A stretch of DNA of 9,812 nucleotides from JAAXTT01 sp964530215 (lineage in GTDB: Bacteria > Bacillota > Desulfotomaculia > Desulfotomaculales > Desulfocucumaceae), in NCBI GenBank assembly GCA_964530215.1, contig CAZHAJ010000067.1:1-9812 (forward strand). Reading direction: 5' to 3'. Positions 5,970 through 9,812 of this stretch are shown here, in pieces (within the stretch, counting starts at the first letter, position 1; every line of letters begins with the position of its first letter). The translations under genes were made by a program, and so were the position numbers. Under the pieces are notes generated by a model. It was not told the origin of the DNA. It did not search any database and was given only the letters and a program-made list of their open reading frames with translations.

Positions 5970-7664
5970 TCACATTCTTTCCGGGGCAGACAACCCCAGC
6001 AATTTAAGACCGTTGGCGATAACCAGTCGGGTTGCCGCCACCAGTACCAAACGGGCATCAGTAAGTTGGGCGCTGTCACAAATAATCCGATGGGCATTGT
6101 AAAAGCTGTGCAAAAATCCGGCTAACTCATGTAGATAACGGGCGATGCGGTGGGGAGCCATATCCCTGGCGGCATTTGCCACTTCACCGGGAAAGTCCGC
6201 CAGCTTCTGAATTAGTAAAATTTCTTGTTCTTCGGTAAGCACCGATAGATCTGTTTTTTCCGGCTCGGGAACAGTGCCCTGCAGATCATTTAGCTGTTTC
6301 AAAACACTGCAAATCCTGGCATGGGCATATTGAATGTAGTAAACGGGATTATCGTTGCCGGTGGATCTGGCCAGATCCAAATCAAAATCTAGATGACTGT
6401 CCGGACTGCGCATTACAAAGAAATATCTGGCGGCGTCCCTGCCGACCTCCTCCACTAGTTCCTCGAGGGTAACAACCTGACCCGTTCTCTTGCTCATCCT
6501 CACTATCTCTCCGCCACGGTATAGCCTTACCAGCTGCATCAAAATGACCTGCAAAGCGTCAGGATCAAACCCCACTGCTTCCAGGGCAGCTTTCATTCTT
6601 GCCACATGACCATGATGGTCCGCTCCCCATATGTTTATAACCTTGTTATAGCCTTGCTCCAACTTATACATATGATATGCTATGTCTGCGGCAAAATAAG
6701 TGGGTATGCCATTTCCCCTTACCAAAACCTCATCCTTTTCCAAACCAAAAGATGTAGCTTTAAACCAAAGAGCTTGGTCTGACTCATAAAGATATCCCTT
6801 CTGCCCAAGAAAATCCAAGGTTTTCTGAACGGCTCCGGAGTGATGCAATTCCTTCTCTGAAAACCAAAGGTCATAAGTCACGCCGAAATCATCTAAGGTC
6901 TTTTTAATTCCCTTGATCTTTTCCTCCAGAGCATAGTCCACCATTATCTGACGTCTTTCGTCAGTGGATGAATCAAGGTACCGGTCCCCGTATTTTTCGA
7001 TAAAGCCCCTCATGGTCTGGGTGATATCTTCACCATGATAGCCTTCCTCAGGCATCTCGGCTTGCTGTCCCAGCAGCTGAAGATACCTGGCTTCCAGCGA
7101 AACGGCAAAATTTTCTATTTGGTTTCCCGCATCATTTATATAATACTCCCTGGACACAGCAAAACCGGCAAAACTTAACAGTTGTGCCAAACTATCCCCC
7201 AAGGCTGCGCCCCTTGCATTTCCCATATGTAAAAGGCCTGTAGGGTTGGCGCTGACAAATTCCACCTGAACCCTTTTACCTTCTCCTATTTCCACTCGTC
7301 CATAATTACTACCTTTCTGAAGAATCAAAGGCAGCTCCCCATGAGCCCAATCCTTTTTAAGATAAAAATTAATAAAACCGGGTCCGGCCACCTCAACCCT
7401 TTCAATACATGTTAGCCCTAAATCCATTTCATTGAATAGTATTTGGGCTATCTTTTTAGGAGCATTTCTTGCTGGCTTTGCCAGCATCATGGCAATGTTG
7501 GTAGCAAAATCCCCATGACCTTTTTCGTTGGGAGTTTCGATAATATATTCAGGCATTTCAATCTTTGGCAAAAAGCCTTTCCCGCATGCCGAGTCTAAAG
7601 CTCCTGCCAGTACAGACCTAATGGTGTCTTGAGTTTTTACAACCGCTCCATAGTTTACAGTCAT
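5970..7664 (-). CDS. argS: Arginyl-tRNA synthetase
   Basis: This class I enzyme charges tRNA-Arg with arginine using ATP. With the ATG at 7664 the protein has 564 residues, close to Bacillus ArgS (556). The N-terminal tRNA-recognition domain includes EKGHGDFATNIAM (47-59). The catalytic domain carries the HIGH-type signature as HMGN (146-149) in NPTGLLHMGNARG, and the KMSKS-type loop as RMSKR (389-393). The C-terminal anticodon-binding (DALR) domain runs from about 440, with YYIQYAHARI near its start, to the family-typical ending GLSAPERM. The frame is open for 14 more codons to a TTG at 7706, but nothing resembling a binding site precedes that codon. GAGGGGG lies 14 bases before the chosen ATG, a long spacing, so initiation may be modest. 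It lies 60 bases after the DUF1934 gene, as in Bacillus ywiB-argS. Confidence 0.96.
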   Translation of the reverse strand: MTVNYGAVVKTQDTIRSVLAGALDSACGKGFLPKIEMPEYIIETPNEKGHGDFATNIAMMLAKPARNAPKKIAQILFNEMDLGLTCIERVEVAGPGFINFYLKKDWAHGELPLILQKGSNYGRVEIGEGKRVQVEFVSANPTGLLHMGNARGAALGDSLAQLLSFAGFAVSREYYINDAGNQIENFAVSLEARYLQLLGQQAEMPEEGYHGEDITQTMRGFIEKYGDRYLDSSTDERRQIMVDYALEEKIKGIKKTLDDFGVTYDLWFSEKELHHSGAVQKTLDFLGQKGYLYESDQALWFKATSFGLEKDEVLVRGNGIPTYFAADIAYHMYKLEQGYNKVINIWGADHHGHVARMKAALEAVGFDPDALQVILMQLVRLYRGGEIVRMSKRTGQVVTLEELVEEVGRDAARYFFVMRSPDSHLDFDLDLARSTGNDNPVYYIQYAHARICSVLKQLNDLQGTVPEPEKTDLSVLTEEQEILLIQKLADFPGEVANAARDMAPHRIARYLHELAGFLHSFYNAHRIICDSAQLTDARLVLVAATRLVIANGLKLLGLSAPERM

Positions 7665-7724
7665 TATTAAATCAAAAGCCCCCTCGATAACTATTCCTGT
7701 CAACAATATGTTTTTTTGAATAAT

Positions 7725-8147
7725 CTATATTTCTTTTATTGTAATGCTTAATTTATTATAGCCAAGTTTTTCACTGTCCACATGAATATCATATTCCAGA
7801 TTGATAAATCCGCCGGAATCATCCAAAACAACTTCCACCTTATGGGGTAATACCTGAATATACATAGATCCCACAGTTGTCATATAGACACCTTGGTAAA
7901 GCATGTTTTTTTCAAATACCTGCCTAAACTCCAAGGTCCCCATTCTGTTTAAAACAACCCTACCTGCCTCCGCTTTAATGGAGGTAGTGGTTCCTTCCAT
8001 CCCGGTAATCTCTGATTCTTTATATAAAATATAATATAAATTGTTCTTTTGATGATAGCTTCCCTTGGTTACCAGGGTAATGGTATCCTGTTCCCCGTCC
8101 CGGTACTGCTGGGTACCGACAATTGTTACCAACACGTCTTTCCCCAT
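7725..8147 (-). CDS. DUF1934 (YwiB-like) protein
   Basis: The function is unknown. The 140-residue protein (start MGKDVLVTIVG) is rich in alternating beta-strand patterns without a signal peptide or membrane helix in the chosen form, as expected for the small beta-barrel DUF1934 family typified by Bacillus YwiB. Family-like features are the early VTIVGTQ strand, YYILYKESEITGMEG (about 37-51), GTTTSIKAE, and the RMGTLEFRQ and MLYQGVYMTTVGSM segments, the last matching the usual Y-x-T-x-G pattern. The frame stays open to a GTG at 8330. However, the ATG at 8147 has GGGGGTG 5 bases upstream, and the extra 61 residues would cover a palindrome-bearing spacer and do not resemble the family. The gene lies directly before argS, as in Bacillus, and is probably co-transcribed with it. 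A link to tRNA charging is not established. Confidence 0.88.
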   Translation of the reverse strand: MGKDVLVTIVGTQQYRDGEQDTITLVTKGSYHQKNNLYYILYKESEITGMEGTTTSIKAEAGRVVLNRMGTLEFRQVFEKNMLYQGVYMTTVGSMYIQVLPHKVEVVLDDSGGFINLEYDIHVDSEKLGYNKLSITIKEI

Positions 8148-8152
8148 ACCAA

Positions 8153-8159
8153 CACCCCC
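8153..8159 (-). promoter_or_regulatory. Ribosome binding site for the DUF1934 gene
   Basis: GGGGGTG ends 5 bases before the ATG at 8147. It supports the shorter 140-residue product over the extended frame that begins at 8330. Confidence 0.65.
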
Positions 8160-8184
8160 AAAAACCATAAAGCTTATATACCAG

Positions 8185-8215
8185 TATAGTATACTCTTTT
8201 TAGCTCCGAACAAAA
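8185..8215 (-). promoter_or_regulatory. Possible promoter for the DUF1934-argS unit
   Basis: The minus strand holds TATACT, a good -10 match (5 of 6), inside the run GAGTATACTATACTGG. Upstream only poor -35 candidates exist, such as TTGTTC at a non-ideal spacing. A promoter is expected somewhere between the iorB hairpin and this gene. This is the best place I can point to. Confidence 0.35.
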
Positions 8216-8262
8216 ATAGTCTTGTGGCTATTTCTATAAAAGAGCAAAGCCGCAGCTTAAGT

Positions 8263-8280
8263 AAGTGCATGAATGCACTT
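8263..8280. repeat. Perfect 18-bp palindrome
   Basis: AAGTGCAT, two bases GA, then ATGCACTT: the arms are exactly complementary over 8 bp. It lies 116 bases upstream of the DUF1934 start, above the candidate promoter. It could bind a dimeric regulator or form a tight hairpin in RNA. A second small palindrome, CAAAGT-A-ACTTTG, is at 8332-8344 in the same spacer. Confidence 0.7.
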
Positions 8281-8399
8281 TCGCAGGCGATTGCTGGTCC
8301 GTTAGTGACAAGATTTTTAAGCCCGTTCACCCAAAGTAACTTTGTTCAAACTGAAATCCGCACCCTTACCTATGCGAAGATTCACTAGCTTAATATATA

Positions 8400-8431
8400 A
8401 GCGGTGGCTGACCACATAGTCAACCACCGCT
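8400..8431 (-). terminator. Strong hairpin downstream of iorAB, probable terminator
   Basis: AGCGGTGG (8400-8407) pairs with CCACCGCT (8424-8431). The stem continues after a 2x2 internal loop as GAC (8410-8412) with GTC (8419-8421), closing a 6-base loop. In the direction of iorAB transcription it is followed by TTATATATT, which is AT-rich but not a true T-run. It lies about 145 bases after the iorB stop. The stem is convincing; termination is likely but not certain. Confidence 0.6.
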
Positions 8432-8434
8432 GCT

Positions 8435-8452
8435 ACTAATTTACTCTCCATT
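8435..8452. repeat. Direct repeat copy A
   Basis: tactaatttactctccatt differs from the copy at 8556-8573 only by one extra a. The 13 bases TTTACTCTCCATT are identical in both and lie 121 bases apart. The pair brackets the 7-bp tandem repeat. Confidence 0.8.
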
Positions 8453-8483
8453 TTTGGGGTCTACCCAAGGGCCATTTCTTAAA

Positions 8484-8518
8484 ATTCTGGATTCTGGATT
8501 CTGACTTCTGTATTCCCT
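8484..8518. repeat. Degenerate 7-bp tandem repeat, about five units
   Basis: The units are attctgg, attctgg, attctga, cttctgt, attccct. The first two are identical and the later ones decay. A 9-base direct repeat, TGTATTCCC, follows in overlap (8509-8517 and 8519-8527). It is noncoding, between iorB and the hairpin. The period of 7 is the same as in the repeat after argS, but the unit is different. Confidence 0.75.
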
Positions 8519-8555
8519 TGTATTCCCCTGAATTTCTACATCAATCACAGTTCGG

Positions 8556-8573
8556 TACTATTTACTCTCCATT
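8556..8573. repeat. Direct repeat copy B
   Basis: tactatttactctccatt is the partner of the copy at 8435-8452. It begins 3 bases after the iorB stop codon in the direction of transcription, so the second copy may be a duplicate of the iorB trailer. Confidence 0.8.
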
Positions 8574-8575
8574 GG

Positions 8576-9163
8576 TTATTTTGCCATACCCATATCATAG
8601 CCTGCTTGAAATGCTTTTTTATTTACCTCAATAAACTTAGCCGGGACTATAGTCTCCAACGCATCAATCCAGCTGTCCTTTGGGAAATGCAGCAAGGATG
8701 CCAGCACACCAACCAAAACTACGTTTGCCGCTTTGGTATTCCCACAATCCTTCGCAATATTTAAGGCATCCAAAACGATGATATCGCTAACCTTAGACTT
8801 TAGATACTGAGTTATATTTTGGGGATAAGAAGCCAATCCCGCCAAAACAGGAACAGGATATATCGCTTGATTATTGACTATCAACGATCCCCCCGGTTTG
8901 ACATAATTAAACCATCGCAGTGCCTCCAGCTTTTCAAAGGCCAAAACTATGTCGGCTTCCCCCTTCTCAATAATGGGAGAATAAACCTTTTCCCCCATTC
9001 TTACCTGAGTTACCACACTGCCGCCTCTCTGGGCCATACCATGAATCTCGGAGACTTTAATGTCATATCCCGAAACCTGTCCCACATAAGCAAGGATCCT
9101 ACTGGCCAAAATAGTTCCCTGACCTCCAACCCCCACCAATAAAATGTCCATGGGCTTAAGCAT
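8576..9163 (-). CDS. iorB: Indolepyruvate:ferredoxin oxidoreductase, beta subunit
   Basis: This is the small subunit of the cytosolic enzyme that oxidatively decarboxylates aryl pyruvates (from Trp, Phe, Tyr) to aryl-acetyl-CoA while reducing ferredoxin. In some anaerobes it runs in reverse to make aromatic amino acids. The 195-residue protein belongs to the gamma-type 2-oxoacid:ferredoxin oxidoreductase fold, with GVGGQG near the N-terminus (11-16) and the family block SEIHGMAQRGG (38-48). The size is normal for IorB. The start is the ATG at 9163, with AGGAGG 8 bases upstream. The TTG two codons earlier would leave only 2 bases. It overlaps the end of iorA by 8 bases, and its ribosome binding site lies within iorA codons, which suggests translational coupling and 1:1 production. 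Confidence 0.94.
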   Translation of the reverse strand: MLKPMDILLVGVGGQGTILASRILAYVGQVSGYDIKVSEIHGMAQRGGSVVTQVRMGEKVYSPIIEKGEADIVLAFEKLEALRWFNYVKPGGSLIVNNQAIYPVPVLAGLASYPQNITQYLKSKVSDIIVLDALNIAKDCGNTKAANVVLVGVLASLLHFPKDSWIDALETIVPAKFIEVNKKAFQAGYDMGMAK

Positions 9164-9812
9164 CGGCAACGCCTCCTTCCCTTAATGCACCAAACTTGCA
9201 GACCTGTACGCAAAGATTACAGCCGGTACATGATACGGGGTCAACTGAGCAGAGCTTATCGGTAACAGAAATTGAGGGACAGCTAAGTTTTAAGCAAGCC
9301 TTGCAGCCGGTACATAACTCCTCATCAACAGTAACCGGGAAGCTAGGCTGTCTGTCAATCAACACACACGGCCTGCGAGCAATAATAACCGATGGTTCCT
9401 GAGCTGACAATTCTTCTTTTATTGTCTGCTCCAGCAATGAAAGGTTAAGGGGGTCTAACACTTTCACCCTACCGATACCCAAAGCCTTGACCAGCCCCTC
9501 GAGATCCACTAAAGGAGCATCTTTTCCCATTAAGGTTTTACCTGTTGCAGGGTGGTGCTGATGACCTGTCATGGCTGTAATTTCGTTGTCCACAATAATG
9601 ACGGTGGCATTTCCGTTATTATATACAACATTCAACAAACTGGTTATGCCGGAGTGCAAAAAGGTTGAATCCCCGATAACCGCTACTGTTTTTTCCCCTA
9701 ATGCGGATACTGCCTTGTCAATACCGTGAGCCATGCTGACACTTGCCCCCATGCAAACACAACTGTCCATTCCGTCTATAGGAGGCAGTCCGCCCAAGGT
9801 ATAACATCCGAT
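9156..9812 (-). CDS. iorA: Indolepyruvate:ferredoxin oxidoreductase, alpha subunit (C-terminal part)
   Basis: Only the last 218 residues are in the window. The frame stays open to the edge, beginning IGCYTLGGLPPIDGMD, so the start lies beyond 9812. IorA usually has about 600 residues. The visible part is the thiamine diphosphate-binding domain followed by an 8-iron ferredoxin domain. The thiamine diphosphate/Mg motif is GDS (47-49 of the fragment) with the distal Asn in VDN (74-76) and then EITAMTGHQ. Iron-sulfur ligands are Cys167, 170, 173 and 178 (CxxCxxCx4CP) and Cys195, 198, 201 and 205 (CxxCxxCx3C). It forms the complex with IorB, encoded immediately after it. No defect is visible in this part. 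Related 2-oxoacid oxidoreductases are excluded by the domain order and the adjacent iorB. Confidence 0.95.
   Translation of the reverse strand: MGCYTLGGLPPIDGMDSCVCMGASVSMAHGIDKAVSALGEKTVAVIGDSTFLHSGITSLLNVVYNNGNATVIIVDNEITAMTGHQHHPATGKTLMGKDAPLVDLEGLVKALGIGRVKVLDPLNLSLLEQTIKEELSAQEPSVIIARRPCVLIDRQPSFPVTVDEELCTGCKACLKLSCPSISVTDKLCSVDPVSCTGCNLCVQVCKFGALREGGVADA
9172..9177 (-). promoter_or_regulatory. Ribosome binding site of iorB inside iorA
   Basis: AGGAGG is encoded within the last codons of iorA, 8 bases before the iorB ATG. It rules out the TTG start at 9169 and points to coupled translation of the two subunits. Confidence 0.85.

Larger units (their letters stand above)
8148..8575. other. 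428-base intergenic spacer rich in short repeats
   Basis: No convincing gene is seen on either strand. Going from iorB towards DUF1934, it holds direct repeat copy B, a 7-bp tandem repeat, direct repeat copy A, a strong hairpin, two palindromes (8332-8344 and 8263-8280) and a possible promoter. The part from 8225 to 8390 is not explained by any of these. It is open in frame with the DUF1934 gene from 8330, without resembling a known protein domain. Confidence 0.7.

Noticed and set aside
5885..6097. 70-residue minus-strand frame over the argS 3' end and the heptamer array
   Set aside because: It overlaps well-supported argS coding sequence in another frame and has no family resemblance.
7698..7703. 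TTGACA box upstream of argS as a promoter
   Set aside because: No -10-like hexamer lies at 15-19 bases downstream; the sequence there is GC-rich (GAGGGGGC). Probably chance.
7665..7706. 14-codon upstream extension of argS from a TTG
   Set aside because: No ribosome binding site precedes the TTG, and the ATG at 7664 gives the usual ArgS length.
8148..8330. 61-residue N-terminal extension of the DUF1934 protein from a GTG at 8330
   Set aside because: The extension reads through palindromic noncoding-looking sequence, does not resemble the family, and the ATG at 8147 has its own binding site and gives the normal family length.
8280..8387. Pseudoknot-like pairing: TTCGCA (8280-8285) with TGCGAA (8373-8378), interleaved with TAGTGA (8303-8308) and TCACTA (8382-8387)
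   Set aside because: Six-base complementary pairs are expected a few times by chance in a segment this long. Without covariation there is no support.
8484..8530. CRISPR-like array
   Set aside because: The units are only 7 bp, contiguous and degenerate, with no spacers and no cas genes nearby.
9010..9213. 67-residue minus-strand frame across the iorA/iorB junction
   Set aside because: It is an out-of-frame shadow of two clearly conserved genes.

Overview
The window looks like a chromosomal housekeeping segment from an anaerobic, spore-forming Firmicute, most like the Desulfotomaculum/Peptococcaceae group. The support is a Spo0F-type sporulation regulator next to class II aldolase and CTP synthase (a Bacillus/Clostridia gene order), an indolepyruvate:ferredoxin oxidoreductase (an anaerobe enzyme), and Gram-positive-style ribosome binding sites. 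The genus is inferred from gene order and protein style, not from a search. Every gene lies on the minus strand, so transcription runs from high to low coordinates.

Layout in transcription order. (1) 9812-8576: the 3' third of iorA, then iorB overlapping it by 8 bases; together they make the two-subunit enzyme that handles aryl pyruvates from amino acids. (2) 8575-8148: a 428-base gap without a convincing gene. It holds a near-exact direct repeat pair 121 bases apart, a degenerate 7-bp tandem repeat, a strong hairpin, an 18-bp perfect palindrome and a possible promoter. (3) 8147-5970: a DUF1934 (YwiB-type) protein and argS, a pair also adjacent in Bacillus. (4) 5969-5690: a second, different 7-bp tandem repeat, then a 55-residue XapX-type membrane protein. 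(5) 5672-3935: a textbook sigma-A promoter, pyrG and an intrinsic terminator, so pyrG is probably its own transcription unit. (6) 3888-8: sppA, a Yip1-family membrane protein, spo0F, a cysteine-rich CpXC-like protein and fba, closely spaced, same-strand and with no clear terminator between them, so possibly one operon.

For several genes the longest open frame begins at an unsupported TTG. Starts were moved to codons with a well-placed Shine-Dalgarno sequence (iorB, sppA, the Yip1 protein and the CpXC protein), or to the first reasonable ATG (argS, DUF1934).

I see no mobile element with a transposase, CRISPR array, tRNA, rRNA or defence system. The gene content is ordinary. The parts that known features do not explain are the two repeat-bearing spacers that bracket the DUF1934-argS unit, and the symmetric cysteine-pair protein between spo0F and fba.
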